Below, one piece after another: positions 15,562 to 24,627 of a stretch of 64,000 nucleotides of DNA (position 1 is the stretch's first letter; every line of letters starts with the position of its first letter). The stretch covers positions 3,782,001 to 3,846,000 of the forward strand of contig JAWPMS010000001.1 in the NCBI GenBank assembly GCA_033344795.1, given 5' to 3'. The notes below the pieces were generated by a model. It saw only the letters and a program-made list of their open reading frames with translations. It ran no database searches and was not told the DNA's origin. A program made the translations under genes and the position numbers. This stretch comes from SHLQ01 sp033344795. GTDB lineage: Bacteria; Actinomycetota; Acidimicrobiia; Acidimicrobiales; SHLQ01.

Positions 15562-16880
15562 GCCGGTACTCCTGGTTTTGGCTGGCTCAACGTTTCGATG
15601 GCGTCGGCGATCGCCCGCAGGTCGTGGAGCGCACTCTCCCGGTCGATCACGTCGTGCAGGTCTTGTTGAAGGAAGGATTCGAACGGTTTGCGCAGCGTGA
15701 GATATGCATCGAGGTCTTCGTTCGTGCCCTCGGCGTAGGCGCCGAGTTCGACCAGATCGCGTCCGGAGTCCCATGCGACGAGGAGCCGACGTAGGAGAGC
15801 CGCATCCGCGAGGTGTTGCGGTTCGGCCACTTTGGCGGCCAAGCGGCTGACGCTGTTCAAGATGTCGATCGTTGGAAAATGTCCTGCTGCGGCAAGATCG
15901 CGGCTCAACACGACGTGTCCGTCGAGAATGCTTCGTACGTGATCGGTGACGGGCTCGTTGAGATCGTCGCCCTCGACGAGCACGGTGTAGACCCCGGTGA
16001 TGCTGCCGATCGACAGGGGGCCGGCACGTTCCAGGAGCTGTGGTAGCAGAGCGAAGACCGACGGTGGAAAGCCTCGGGTGGTGGGCGGCTCGCCTGCGGT
16101 GAGCCCAACCTCTCGTTGCGCCATGGCGACGCGGGTGACCGAGTCCATGAGGAGCAGGACATTCTGGCCCTGTGCTGCGAACCACTCAGCGACGCGAGTG
16201 GCCGTGAACGCAGCCCGGATCCGCGTGGGTGCCGGCTCGTCTGATGTCGAGACCACCACGACGGTGTTCTCCATTCCCTCGGGTCCGAGATCGTCCTCGA
16301 TGAACTCACGGACTTCGCGTCCGCGCTCACCCACGAGACCGACGACGACAACATCTGCCTGTGTTCCTCGCGCCATCATTCCCAGCAGAGAGCTCTTGCC
16401 GACCCCACTTCCCGCGAAGATCCCGATTCGTTGACCTCGGCCACACGGCAGGATCGAGTCGATCGCACGGACTCCGAGACCGAGCGGTTCGGAGATCCGC
16501 TGGCGAGTCATGGGGTTCGGCACCAAACCTTCCGAGGAGACCGACTCGGTGTGGCCTTCAATCGGCCCCTTGTCGTCAAGGGGAGCGCCGAGCGCTCCAA
16601 TGACACGACCGCGTAGTCCTTCCCCGAGGACCAGCGAGAGCCGCTCGCAGCGTTCGACCGGGTCCCCCGCCGAGATGCCGCGAGTTTCACGCAGCGGCAT
16701 GACGACACATTCACCAGGCCGCACGGCGACGACATCAGCCGGGATCTTTTCGGCACCGATCGTCACCATCGCTCCGACGGGAACATCGAGACCAGAAACA
16801 ATGATTTCGAGACCGGCGACGGCCGTCACCTGTCCGGTGACGAGGAATGGGGAGATTCGATCGAGAACAACGTGACTCAT
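15558..16880 (-). CDS. fliI: Flagellum-specific ATPase FliI
   Basis: A 440-aa F1-type ATPase. Walker A AGSGVGKSS lies at residues about 156-164, Walker B is NVLLLMDSVTR, and the T3SS/FliI signature GEPPTTRGFPPSVFALLPQLLERAG is present. The C-terminal domain has the usual layout (LILNSVSRL-type segment, EPQHLADAALLRRLL). It energises substrate unloading at the export gate. It overlaps fliH and fliJ by 4 bases on each side. Confidence 0.97.
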   Translation of the reverse strand: MSHVVLDRISPFLVTGQVTAVAGLEIIVSGLDVPVGAMVTIGAEKIPADVVAVRPGECVVMPLRETRGISAGDPVERCERLSLVLGEGLRGRVIGALGAPLDDKGPIEGHTESVSSEGLVPNPMTRQRISEPLGLGVRAIDSILPCGRGQRIGIFAGSGVGKSSLLGMMARGTQADVVVVGLVGERGREVREFIEDDLGPEGMENTVVVVSTSDEPAPTRIRAAFTATRVAEWFAAQGQNVLLLMDSVTRVAMAQREVGLTAGEPPTTRGFPPSVFALLPQLLERAGPLSIGSITGVYTVLVEGDDLNEPVTDHVRSILDGHVVLSRDLAAAGHFPTIDILNSVSRLAAKVAEPQHLADAALLRRLLVAWDSGRDLVELGAYAEGTNEDLDAYLTLRKPFESFLQQDLHDVIDRESALHDLRAIADAIETLSQPKPGVPA

Positions 16881-17503
16881 GTGTCGGCTCCCGCGCTCAG
16901 GGCAGTGCGTGCTCGATCGAGAGCGGTGTCGAGCCGAAGCGCAACTTCAGGACCCTCGCGCTCGACGCGAAACTCACCCATCTCTAGGGACCGGTCCGCA
17001 ACGACCTCGAGCGTCTCGGGGGCGATTCCGTAGAGCATCGGCACCAACTCGGGATGGACGTGCAGCCGGCATGTGATCGACGTCGAGGGAGCGTCCAGCG
17101 CTCGCGTGACCAGGTCCAGGACCGCTGTTGGATCGGACAGTTCGCGACCGAGCACCCAGCGGGCCACCTCCATGGCCGTCGCCACCACGGCGTCGGCCTG
17201 GGCACGATCCCCCTCCGAGGACACCTCGGACTGTGCGTGGGAGAATCCTTCCAGGGCCACGGCGACGCGTTGCAGGACTGGTTCAAGGGTTACCGCTGCG
17301 TCAGCGGCTCCCGACGCTCGGGCCTTTTCGCAAAGGTCCTCGACTTCCGATGCCGTGAACAAGAGGGCCTCTTCAACCGGGTTCTCCGGCGCCGCAGATG
17401 AATGTGGAGTTGAGGAAGCCTCGCGTTCGCCTGGTTGTCCAAGCAGCACGATCTCGTGACTGGCCAGCTGGTGAGACTTCAGGATTCGTCCATTACTCGT
17501 CAT
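16877..17503 (-). CDS. fliH: FliI regulator FliH
   Basis: A 208-aa protein. Acidic N-terminal part, then helical region (SEVEDLCEKARASGAADAAVTLEPVLQRVAVAL) and the C-terminal FliH/V-ATPase E-like domain (AMEVARWVLGRELSDPTAVLDLVTRALDAP, LHVHPELVPML). FliH holds FliI at the C-ring. The ATG at 17503 has GGAGG at 8 bases; a GTG nine bases upstream is possible. It overlaps the end of fliG. Confidence 0.88.
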   Translation of the reverse strand: MTSNGRILKSHQLASHEIVLLGQPGEREASSTPHSSAAPENPVEEALLFTASEVEDLCEKARASGAADAAVTLEPVLQRVAVALEGFSHAQSEVSSEGDRAQADAVVATAMEVARWVLGRELSDPTAVLDLVTRALDAPSTSITCRLHVHPELVPMLYGIAPETLEVVADRSLEMGEFRVEREGPEVALRLDTALDRARTALSAGADT

Positions 17504-18497
17504 CGTCGTCACCTCCGCCTCGCTCGATCGTTATTGCACCCGACTCTTCGAGCGCACGTACGCTGGCGACGATTCGCTTCTGGGCCGCCTTGATGTCTCC
17601 CCCAGCGGGGTTGCGGAGAAACTCGATTTCCTCGGCGAGGTTCTCTCGAGCCCTCGTGGAAAGATTGGACATGAACCGGTCTTTGACGGCCTCGTCAGCC
17701 GGATACAGCGCCATGGAGAGGTCCGTGGTGTCCACGGTCTTGAGGATCTCCTGAATCGCACGATTGTCGAGGACTGCGATGTCGTCGAAGACAAACAAGG
17801 ATTCCTTGATCTGAAGCGCCAGATCTTCGTCGCGCTCTGCGATCTTTTCGAGCACTCGTTTCTCGACGCTCTTCGATACCTGACCGAGGATCTCGACCAC
17901 CACGTCTATGCCGGGGATCTCGGACAGACCTTCTGGTTGCACGAGAGCGGTGATGCGCTCTCGCATGTCGTGCTCGACGGCGTTGAACAGCGCTTCGCTC
18001 ACCGGCGCGATCGTGGCGATCCTCATGTGCAGGTCCGCTTGGACGTCTTCATCCATGTACTTGAGAATCCGAGCTGCGGCTGCAGCGTCCAGAGAGGCCA
18101 ACGCCAGAGTCAGGGATCCGATCGGCTCTCGACTGATCGCTCTTGCCGCGAGCTCTGGGTCGGCGTCCAACAGGAAACCGAAAGGGCGACGAGCAGGGTC
18201 AAGCGCTCGCTTGACCTCGAGCGCCTTCTCCGGACCAAACGCCCGGTCGATCACATCCACGGCATATCGAATGTCACCGAAGTGCAGTTCGGGCTCCGAC
18301 ATCTGTTCGAGAATGCCGTTCAGCGTTGCCTTCACCTCTTCCTCATCGAGCTCGGGAACGCGTGTCATCGCATCGGCGATCGCGGGCAGCATCTCCTCCG
18401 GGAACGTTTGGATGATCGCCGCTGCGCGGTCGCGTCCAAGCGCCACGAGGACGCGCGCCAGCTGGCCTATTCGTTCGTTCTGTACGACAGCGGCCAT
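17493..18497 (-). CDS. fliG: Flagellar motor switch protein FliG
   Basis: A 334-aa protein with the three FliG domains. N-terminal RIGQLARVLVALGRDRAAAIIQTFPEEM; middle AARAISREPIGSLTLALASLDAAAAARILKYMDEDVQADLHMRIA; C-terminal LFVFDDIAVLDNRAIQEILKTVDTTDLSMALYPADEAVKDRFMSNLSTRARENLAEEIEFL, where the charged residues that face MotA lie. It ends in a run GGGDDDDE. The start codon overlaps the fliF stop. Confidence 0.96.
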   Translation of the reverse strand: MAAVVQNERIGQLARVLVALGRDRAAAIIQTFPEEMLPAIADAMTRVPELDEEEVKATLNGILEQMSEPELHFGDIRYAVDVIDRAFGPEKALEVKRALDPARRPFGFLLDADPELAARAISREPIGSLTLALASLDAAAAARILKYMDEDVQADLHMRIATIAPVSEALFNAVEHDMRERITALVQPEGLSEIPGIDVVVEILGQVSKSVEKRVLEKIAERDEDLALQIKESLFVFDDIAVLDNRAIQEILKTVDTTDLSMALYPADEAVKDRFMSNLSTRARENLAEEIEFLRNPAGGDIKAAQKRIVASVRALEESGAITIERGGGDDDDE

Positions 18498-20104
18498 CAG
18501 TTGGTCACCGCTTCATCGGCCCACGTGCGCAAGAGAGAGGCCACCTCGATTGGTTGCTGGTCGATGATCCGCATCACGTCGCCCGAAGACAGCGGTCCGC
18601 GGTCAAGCGCGAGTGGCTCGCCATCTCCCGACGTCGCCTGTGTGGCGTCGGACGTGTCGGATGACTTCTCGTCTTCACCCTTCGCCAGCGCTTGCTTTTC
18701 GAGTTCGTCGGTGTCGAGCACCTCTACAGAGGCTTCACGAACTGACGTTGTCAGGGTCTTGACTCCCTTTCGAAGTGAAAGGACGATCAGGACCAGCAAC
18801 AAGATGGCGAGAGCCGTTTGTCCGATGCCAAGGTATGGGGCGATCGGAGCCAGCGGATCAGCGGGGACGGCTGCGTCTTCGGGCAGGACTTCGAGTCCCT
18901 CGGTGAACCCTGCGTCGAATGCAATCGCCTCAACGGCAATGACATCGCCTCGGGCGATGTCGAGACCGACGGCGGCAGCCACGATGTCGGACACCTGCGC
19001 GAGGTCTGGTTGCGGATCCACCGCTTCATTGACCACGACCGCGACCGAGAGCCGCAGAACGTCACCCGACGAGTTGCGTTCGACGGTTCGCACTCGGTCG
19101 ACGCCAAACTCGGAAGTCTGTTCGTTGCGGGAGTAGTCCGACTCGTTGTCATCGGCCACCGCGGTTGCATCCAAGACTTCGTCGGTGACCCCAACCACAC
19201 CTTCGGCAGCGCCTGTGCCACCTTTGTACTCCTCGGTCGTCAGTTGTTCTCGAAGAGCGACCTGTGACTCTGGGTCGTAGGTGACCGTTTCGCGCTCTGC
19301 CTCATCGAGATCGAGATCGGCCGAGACCCGAACGAGTGCGTTCTCCTGTCCAAAGGCAGCAATCAGCATCGTTTGCGCCGATGTTTCGAGCTGTTGCTCG
19401 AGCGAACGACGGATCATGAAGGCGTCGGTTGACGCACTCGCGCCGTTGTCCGTCAGCACCCGACCGCTGGTGTCAGCAACGGTCACCGAGTCGGGACTCA
19501 TCCCGGGCACGGCAGATGCCACGACGTTGACAATGCCATCAACAGCACGCGAACCGATGTTGCCCGAGGTGTCGATCACCACAGATGCCGTTGGATCTTC
19601 CTCTTCATCGCTGAACAGTTCGTCTTCGGGAATGGAGAGGTGGACACTCGCTGCAAGAACCTGGTCGATGTCCAGAATCGTCCGGGTCAGCTCACCCTCG
19701 AGCGCTCGTTGGTAGTTGATCCGTTGTTGAAATGAGGATGCCGAGAATCCCTGGTTGTCGAGAAGTTCGTACCCGTCGATCGTGGATGATGAGATCCCGG
19801 CCGATGCCAACCTGATCTCGGCTTCGGCGACAGCGTCGCGTTGCACCTCCAGCATGGTGCCGCCCGCGCTGACGCGATAGTCGATACCTGCCGCTTCGAG
19901 AGCGGCGATGCTCTCGGACACGATCGCTGGCTCTTCTCCAACCATCAGGGTCTGATAGCTCGGCGCGGTCGCCCACTGCCAGAGTCCCATGATCGCCAGG
20001 ATGGATGCGATCGCAAGCATGCCGGTGATCAACATCTGGTGCGGCGCCATGGACGTCAACGGTTTGAGGAAGTTCGCCCCTCGTCCGTTGTCTTCTTCTG
20101 CCAT
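18497..20104 (-). CDS. fliF: Flagellar MS-ring protein FliF
   Basis: A 535-aa membrane protein. TM1 is at residues about 25-45 (LITGMLAIASILAIMGLWQWA), then the YscJ-like domains (YQTLMVGEEPAIVSESIAALEAAGIDYRVSAGGTMLEV, FSASSFQQRINYQRALEGELTRTILDIDQVLAASVHLSIPE). TM2 is near residues 430-450 (GIGQTALAILLLVLIVLSL). The cytoplasmic C-terminus (MRIIDQQPIEVASLLRTWADE) binds FliG, whose gene follows. The length agrees with the family. Confidence 0.97.
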   Translation of the reverse strand: MAEEDNGRGANFLKPLTSMAPHQMLITGMLAIASILAIMGLWQWATAPSYQTLMVGEEPAIVSESIAALEAAGIDYRVSAGGTMLEVQRDAVAEAEIRLASAGISSSTIDGYELLDNQGFSASSFQQRINYQRALEGELTRTILDIDQVLAASVHLSIPEDELFSDEEEDPTASVVIDTSGNIGSRAVDGIVNVVASAVPGMSPDSVTVADTSGRVLTDNGASASTDAFMIRRSLEQQLETSAQTMLIAAFGQENALVRVSADLDLDEAERETVTYDPESQVALREQLTTEEYKGGTGAAEGVVGVTDEVLDATAVADDNESDYSRNEQTSEFGVDRVRTVERNSSGDVLRLSVAVVVNEAVDPQPDLAQVSDIVAAAVGLDIARGDVIAVEAIAFDAGFTEGLEVLPEDAAVPADPLAPIAPYLGIGQTALAILLLVLIVLSLRKGVKTLTTSVREASVEVLDTDELEKQALAKGEDEKSSDTSDATQATSGDGEPLALDRGPLSSGDVMRIIDQQPIEVASLLRTWADEAVTN

Positions 20105-20141
20105 TTCTGATTCCTTTTCTGTGCGGCATCCAACCCGGGGG

Positions 20142-20438
20142 TCAGAGCTGCATCCTCATGACTTCTTGGTAGGCAGCGAGAGCCCTGTCGCGCACGGCGA
20201 CCGTGAGCTCCATTGCCAATGCGGCCTTTTCTGCGGCAACGGTGAACTGATGCACGTCGGTCAGGTCTCCCGTGGCGAGGTCCTGGGCAAGAGCGTTCAC
20301 CTCTCCCGTTGAATTCAGGGCTTCCTTGAGCCCGTCGACGAAGTTGGATCCCGATGGCACCGAGACCGGGGACGTGCCGACGCCGGTCGGGCTGGTCGCG
20401 ATCGGTGCGACGGGGGAAGTGATCGGTGGAATCGCCAT
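20142..20438 (-). CDS. fliE: Flagellar hook-basal body protein FliE
   Basis: A 98-aa protein. The FliE pattern is in the second half: FVDGLKEALNSTGEVNALAQDLATGDLTDVHQFTVAAEKAALAMELTVAVRDRALAAYQEVMRMQL, ending in the typical M-x-x-Q-L. It links the MS ring to the rod. The Pro/Thr/Ser-rich start is longer than usual. An upstream TTG is less likely than the ATG chosen. Confidence 0.94.
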   Translation of the reverse strand: MAIPPITSPVAPIATSPTGVGTSPVSVPSGSNFVDGLKEALNSTGEVNALAQDLATGDLTDVHQFTVAAEKAALAMELTVAVRDRALAAYQEVMRMQL

Positions 20439-20440
20439 GG

Positions 20441-20845
20441 TCAACGTCCGATCTGCAGCGCTGCTCGGTAGGCGCCGACCGCACGTTCCATGACGGAGAG
20501 GTTCATCGAGTACACCCGGTTGGCGATCAGCAGGTTGGTCATTTCACGGTCGAGCGTGACGTTCGACTGGCGCACGAGACCGAACTCGTCGGCGTGCGGA
20601 TGGTGCGGGTCGTAGACGATGTTCGATTGGGCGTCGCTGAGAGCGATCTCTTTGACACGGACGCCGACGCCCACACCATTGGAACGTTCGAGAGACTGCG
20701 CCACCACTTGACGCGCCCGAAACGGTTCCTCGTCGGGCGGTCGTGTGGTGTTGATGTTGGCCACGTTGTCGGCGATCGCATCGAGCCAAACCCGAGACAT
20801 CGTCGCACCGCTGACGGCGGTGTCGAGTGCTTGAAAGAGTCCCAT
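20441..20845 (-). CDS. flgC: Flagellar basal-body rod protein FlgC
   Basis: A 134-aa protein: ALDTAVSGATMSRVWLDAIADNVANINTTRPPDEEPFRARQVV at the N-terminus, the VYDPHHPHADEFGLVRQSNVTLDREMTNLLIANRVYSMNLSVMERA signature of FlgC at the C-terminus. It is a proximal rod component. It overlaps the flgB stop (TGATG). Confidence 0.97.
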   Translation of the reverse strand: MGLFQALDTAVSGATMSRVWLDAIADNVANINTTRPPDEEPFRARQVVAQSLERSNGVGVGVRVKEIALSDAQSNIVYDPHHPHADEFGLVRQSNVTLDREMTNLLIANRVYSMNLSVMERAVGAYRAALQIGR

Positions 20846-21198
20846 CAGGCAGAACCTCTGATGGCAGTTCGAACGAGGCCGAGCTTGTAGTTCTCGGCGG
20901 CGATCAACGCTTCGTAGAGAATCTCGGTCCGAAGCAGGAGTGATGATTCCTCCTCGAGCGAGACGTCATTTCCATTGATTCCGCGTGCGCCGTTCGTACG
21001 CCGGGTCGTGACCGCGGCATCGGTGTGTCCCGATCGGAGGGCTCGACCGAGTGATTCCTCGAAATCCACCCTCACGGCACGAAACTGTGGAGTCGCCGCG
21101 TTTGCGATGTTGTTCGCCGACGCTCGTTGTCGCTCGGCAACCGCATTCAATGCATGCTCGAGCGCCCACGTCGTGGTGTCTGTGAACAGGTTGTTCAT
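20845..21198 (-). CDS. flgB: Flagellar basal-body rod protein FlgB
   Basis: A 117-aa protein: ALEHALNAVAERQRASANNIANAATPQFRAVRVDFEESLGRAL near the N-terminus and VSLEEESSLLLRTEILYEALIAAENYKLGLVRTAIRG at the end, both typical of FlgB. The ATG at 21198 has GGAAGAGG upstream; a longer frame adds 21 residues that do not resemble the family. It is the first gene of the long basal-body/hook/stator operon. Confidence 0.95.
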   Translation of the reverse strand: MNNLFTDTTTWALEHALNAVAERQRASANNIANAATPQFRAVRVDFEESLGRALRSGHTDAAVTTRRTNGARGINGNDVSLEEESSLLLRTEILYEALIAAENYKLGLVRTAIRGSA

Positions 21199-21346
21199 GG
21201 CCGCCTCTTCCAGCCGACAGAGGGCCCCGAAAGGTCCGCTACCAACTGCTCCGCCGTTCATCCATGAACGTCAATGTTTCTTCCGTGCCCGACCAGCAAC
21301 TCTCCGCCAAGAGACTCTGCTTTCGGGTACTGCTTTGACCCTGGTC

Positions 21347-21374
21347 CTGTCGGCCTGGGCCGACATGAGTTGAG
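21347..21374 (-). promoter_or_regulatory. FliA-type promoter of the flgB operon, overlapping an 18-bp dyad
   Basis: On the minus strand: CTCA, 16 bases, GCCGACAG. The -10 region is itself half of the perfect inverted repeat TGTCGGCC-TG-GGCCGACA (21348-21365), which could also be an operator. The leader to flgB would be about 140 bases. Confidence 0.55.
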
Positions 21375-21394
21375 CTACCCGGGCCGTCTGTCAG

Positions 21395-21410
21395 CGAAAT
21401 GGGCCAAATT
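21395..21410. promoter_or_regulatory. Shared upstream element CGAAATGGGCCAAA (flgB operon)
   Basis: The element CGAAATGGGCCAAA lies 20 bases upstream of the -35 box. Almost the same sequence (CGAAAATGGGCCAAA) lies 3 bases upstream of the -35 box of the fliO operon at 28550-28564. Here it is also part of the inverted repeat ATGGG-N8-CCCAT. It is a candidate activator site; the protein is unknown. Confidence 0.35.
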
Positions 21411-21660
21411 ACCCATTCGCTTCCAAGCCCGTGTCAGAGGGACCACTTTCGCGCGTCGTCGGGCTGTCGCTTTGGGCGTTCAAACCACGCAATCCAGCAC
21501 CCACCATCGGCGCGATCACCTTGTCGATCACCGAGATGACCAAGATGATCACCAGACCTCGTATCGCAACATCCGTGAGGGACATACTTCCTCGTACCAC
21601 TCGGACGAGCAACGTTGCGAGAATGACCGCTCCGACGGCGCTGAAGACTCCGCGGATCAT
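21409..21660 (-). CDS. Small two-TM membrane protein, last gene of the export operon
   Basis: An 83-aa protein not recognised as any named family. It has two hydrophobic segments (GVFSAVGAVILATLLVRVV at about 5-23 and DVAIRGLVIILVISVIDKVIAPMVG at about 30-54) and a polar tail. The ATG overlaps the stop of the FlhF-like gene (ATGA), so it is translationally coupled to the export operon and probably membrane-located near the flagellar base. Function unknown. Confidence 0.65.
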   Translation of the reverse strand: MIRGVFSAVGAVILATLLVRVVRGSMSLTDVAIRGLVIILVISVIDKVIAPMVGAGLRGLNAQSDSPTTRESGPSDTGLEANG

Positions 21661-22586
21661 CGGACGCACGCCCGGATCGAGAGCGCGAGCTCGTCAGGAG
21701 TGACCTTCACCCGCACGCCGTCGATGATGAGCGCAGTAGGAATGCGACCGTTCGGGATGCCGCGCACCAGCTCTGGCGCCGAACGCCGGCCATGGCCCAC
21801 GACGTAGCTGATTTCCGCGCCAGGGAAAGGCTTGAGCTTGCTGATCGCAATCGACAGCGACTGAACCCACTCGAGATCTCTCGAGGGCTCGAGGCGATCG
21901 ATCGCCTCCAGAATCTCATCGGGCAAATCGAGCGCTTGGAGCCTTGCCAGGCTCCAGTGCGGCACAGAATCACGGAGGTCGATCATCGGGCCATCGACCT
22001 GCATGACATATTGTTCGGTCGAGCCGCTGGAGCCTTCCCCGAGCAGGCGTCGACGAAGGTGCGATGGCCGGATGGGGCGATCGACACCATGGGGAGAGTC
22101 GACCTCGTCGGTACCCGCAGTTATGAGCGGAACCATCGGCGGGGGACGACGCCTACCAGTTCGCAAGTCGATGACCCCCGCCTGAGGTGGTGGAGCGGTC
22201 GACGAAGTGCTCACGACTGGTGCCGCCAATGGAGCGGCGGGCGCTGGAGGAACCTCCGAAGCAAGCGGCTTCTGCATCGCAGGCATCGGTATGGCGACGG
22301 GCATCGTTCGTCCGCCAGCGCGGCGCTCCGGCTCCCAGGTGTCCGCCACCTCGGTTGCCATCTCGACGAGCATCTCGCCGAAGGCCTGTTCCGCCGGGCG
22401 GTGCGCACCACCGGCGGTCTTCGCCCGGGCCGTTACCACAAAGAACTCCCGAGCGAAGAAGCCCATGACTCCCCCACGTCGCTCCTTGACCGCTTCGACG
22501 ATCTCGATGTCCTCACCGAGGTCTTGGGTGACGGCGCGAAGCGCCTCCTCAATACTCTCTGCTTCATACGTTTTCAGTTGCGACAC
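21657..22586 (-). CDS. FlhF-like protein lacking the SRP-type GTPase domain
   Basis: A 309-aa protein. Residues 1-60 match the FlhF N-terminus: YEAESIEEALRAVTQDLGEDIEIVEAVKERRGGVMGFFAREFFVVTARA. A Pro/Ala-rich linker follows (about 95-170). The C-terminal 130 residues (LARLQALDLPDEILEAIDRLEPSRDLEWVQSLSIAISKLKPFPG...) have no P-loop GxxGxGKT and none of the SRP GTPase motifs. The gene sits directly after flhA, where flhF is expected, overlapping it by 23 bases. It may place flagella without GTP hydrolysis, or be a degenerate remnant; the frame is intact and tightly coupled. Confidence 0.7.
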   Translation of the reverse strand: MSQLKTYEAESIEEALRAVTQDLGEDIEIVEAVKERRGGVMGFFAREFFVVTARAKTAGGAHRPAEQAFGEMLVEMATEVADTWEPERRAGGRTMPVAIPMPAMQKPLASEVPPAPAAPLAAPVVSTSSTAPPPQAGVIDLRTGRRRPPPMVPLITAGTDEVDSPHGVDRPIRPSHLRRRLLGEGSSGSTEQYVMQVDGPMIDLRDSVPHWSLARLQALDLPDEILEAIDRLEPSRDLEWVQSLSIAISKLKPFPGAEISYVVGHGRRSAPELVRGIPNGRIPTALIIDGVRVKVTPDELALSIRACVR

Positions 22587-24627
22587 TGATTACTCCCAAC
22601 GGTTCGATGGATGGTCCTGGTGAGAGCTCTGCGAACGACAAGACCCGTAGGCCCGGGCGTCCCGCCAGGAGAAGTTTCAGGATGACTGGGCGCAGGCTTG
22701 CGCTGCAGACGATGACAGGCTCGTGTCCGACACGCTCGGCCGCGAGCACTTGCTCATCGGCGGCGGCCAGAAATGCCTCGGTGAGACCGGGCTCGAGGGC
22801 CAGAAACGCTCCGGCCTCTCCCGTTCGCACAGCTTCGATCATCTGTTGTTCGAGCAACGGGTCGATGGTGATTGGTCGAAGTACACCATCGACGGTGATC
22901 TGGGAAGTCAGCACCGCGGCCAGCGCCGTGCGAGCTGCTTCGAGTAGCGCATCCGGCTCTCTACTGGTCCGTGCTCTCGCGGTGACGGCCTCGAGAATTC
23001 GTGTCAGATCGCGAATTGGAACTCGCTCGCGAAGCAATGCACGCAAGACGTCGTGAAGTTCGGCGAGCGTCAGCACGTCGCCGCCGACCTCGTTGGCCAC
23101 GGCCGGTGATGTTGCGGCGACTCCTTCGACCAACTCCTGCACTGCCTGCCTGCTCAAGATTTCGTCGGCGCGGCTCACCACGATCTCCGACACGTGGGTC
23201 ACCATCACCGACGCACGATCGATGACCGTTTTTCCTTGTCGCGCCTGAACCTCGGCTACGTCACTCGAGACCCAAGCGGCAGGCAAACCAAACACCGGAT
23301 CCACCGTGACGGTTCCTTGCAGCGCCAAGTCGTCCCCGGGGACGAGCACGAGTGACTGTCCCGGTGGGAGGTCACCGCGTCCGGCCTCGACACCATTCAG
23401 TTTGATCACATATGTCGAACGGTCCAACGAGGAGTCGTCTCGCGTTCGCACGAGCGGTATGACGAGGCCGTATTCCATGGCGATCTTGCGACGCAGGGAT
23501 GAAACCCGGGAAAGCAACGTGCCGCCGCTGTCCGGATCGACGAGATCGAAGAGATCCGGAGCGAGGACGATCTCGAGCGGTTCAACTCGGATATCGACAA
23601 AGAGGTCTTCCTCTGCGCTTCCCGTCGAAGGGCGCCCTGCTGGCGCACTCGGATCAGCACTGGGGTTGTCCGGATCCGCTGCCCGAAGCGCTGCAGTAGC
23701 CATCGCGATGGACATCACGAGAAATGGCAGCCTCGGGATACCGGGCATCAGACCAACCACGGTCATCGCCGCGGCGGCCACTCCGAGGACGCGACGATCC
23801 TGGAGCAGCTGCGCGAACAGATCTCCACCCAGACCTCCACCAACATCGGTGATCGCCCTCGTGACGATGATTCCCGATGCGACCGAAATCAACAGCGCAG
23901 GAATCTGAGAGACCAAACCGTCACCCACGGACAACAGAGCAAATCGTTGTACCGACTCCGAGACCGACAGACCTTGCTGAAGCACCCCAATCGTGATGCC
24001 GCCGAGGAGGTTGATGACGACGATGACGACCGATGCAATCGCGTCGCCTTTGACGAACTTCGATGCACCATCCATCGAGCCGTAGAAGTCCGCCTCACGC
24101 GACACGGTCTTGCGACGCTGCGTCGCCTCGAGCTCGGTGATCGATCCTGCGTTCAGCTCTGCATCGATCGCCATCTGTTTGCCGGGCATCGCATCGAGCG
24201 TGAATCGGGCCGAGACCTCGGCGACACGACCCGCGCCGCTCGTGACCACCGCGAATTGAATGACGACCAAGATCAAGAAGATCACCAGGCCAATCACGAT
24301 GTTGCCGCCCACGACGAAGCCGCCGAAGGTTTCGATGACCGCGCCACCCTCACCCTCCGACAGAATCAGGCGAGTGGTCGAGATGTTCAGCGCGAGTCGA
24401 AAGAGCGTTGTCACGAGTAGCAGAGCGGGAAAGACAGAGAATTCAAGCGGTTCGTCGACGATCATCGACGTGAGCATCGCGACCAGGGCGATGGCGATGT
24501 TCAGCGCAATCATGATGTCGATCAGCAGCGCGGGCATCGGAACGACCATCACCACAACGATCGAAACGATCATGAAGGGGATGCCCAGCTGAGAAATCCG
24601 TCTGCGCTTGATCACGGGAGCGGTCAT
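22564..24627 (-). CDS. flhA: Flagellar export gate protein FlhA
   Basis: A 687-aa protein. Several N-terminal membrane segments and the FHIPEP signature region (FSVFPALLLVTTLFRLALNISTTRLIL, GNIVIGLVIFLILVVIQFAVVTSGAGRVAEVSARFTLDAMPGKQMAIDAELNAG), then the large cytoplasmic domain (YVIKLNGVEAGRGDLPPGQSLVLVPG, VSEIVVSRADEILSRQAVQELVEG, LTLAELHDVLRALLRERVPIRDLTRILEAV). It is the central ring of the export gate. It overlaps flhB by 4 bases. Confidence 0.97.
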   Translation of the reverse strand: MTAPVIKRRRISQLGIPFMIVSIVVVMVVPMPALLIDIMIALNIAIALVAMLTSMIVDEPLEFSVFPALLLVTTLFRLALNISTTRLILSEGEGGAVIETFGGFVVGGNIVIGLVIFLILVVIQFAVVTSGAGRVAEVSARFTLDAMPGKQMAIDAELNAGSITELEATQRRKTVSREADFYGSMDGASKFVKGDAIASVVIVVINLLGGITIGVLQQGLSVSESVQRFALLSVGDGLVSQIPALLISVASGIIVTRAITDVGGGLGGDLFAQLLQDRRVLGVAAAAMTVVGLMPGIPRLPFLVMSIAMATAALRAADPDNPSADPSAPAGRPSTGSAEEDLFVDIRVEPLEIVLAPDLFDLVDPDSGGTLLSRVSSLRRKIAMEYGLVIPLVRTRDDSSLDRSTYVIKLNGVEAGRGDLPPGQSLVLVPGDDLALQGTVTVDPVFGLPAAWVSSDVAEVQARQGKTVIDRASVMVTHVSEIVVSRADEILSRQAVQELVEGVAATSPAVANEVGGDVLTLAELHDVLRALLRERVPIRDLTRILEAVTARARTSREPDALLEAARTALAAVLTSQITVDGVLRPITIDPLLEQQMIEAVRTGEAGAFLALEPGLTEAFLAAADEQVLAAERVGHEPVIVCSASLRPVILKLLLAGRPGLRVLSFAELSPGPSIEPLGVISVATENV

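Noticed and set aside
15139..16185. A 348-codon FliJ with a long N-terminal part
   Set aside because: The upstream 200 codons are an out-of-frame reading of fliI (Arg-rich). FliJ starts at 15561 with an ATG that overlaps the fliI stop.
21348..21365. TGTCGGCC-TG-GGCCGACA as a transcription terminator of the small membrane gene
   Set aside because: It lies downstream of the flgB-side promoter, not after the small gene in its reading direction; a promoter/operator role is more consistent.
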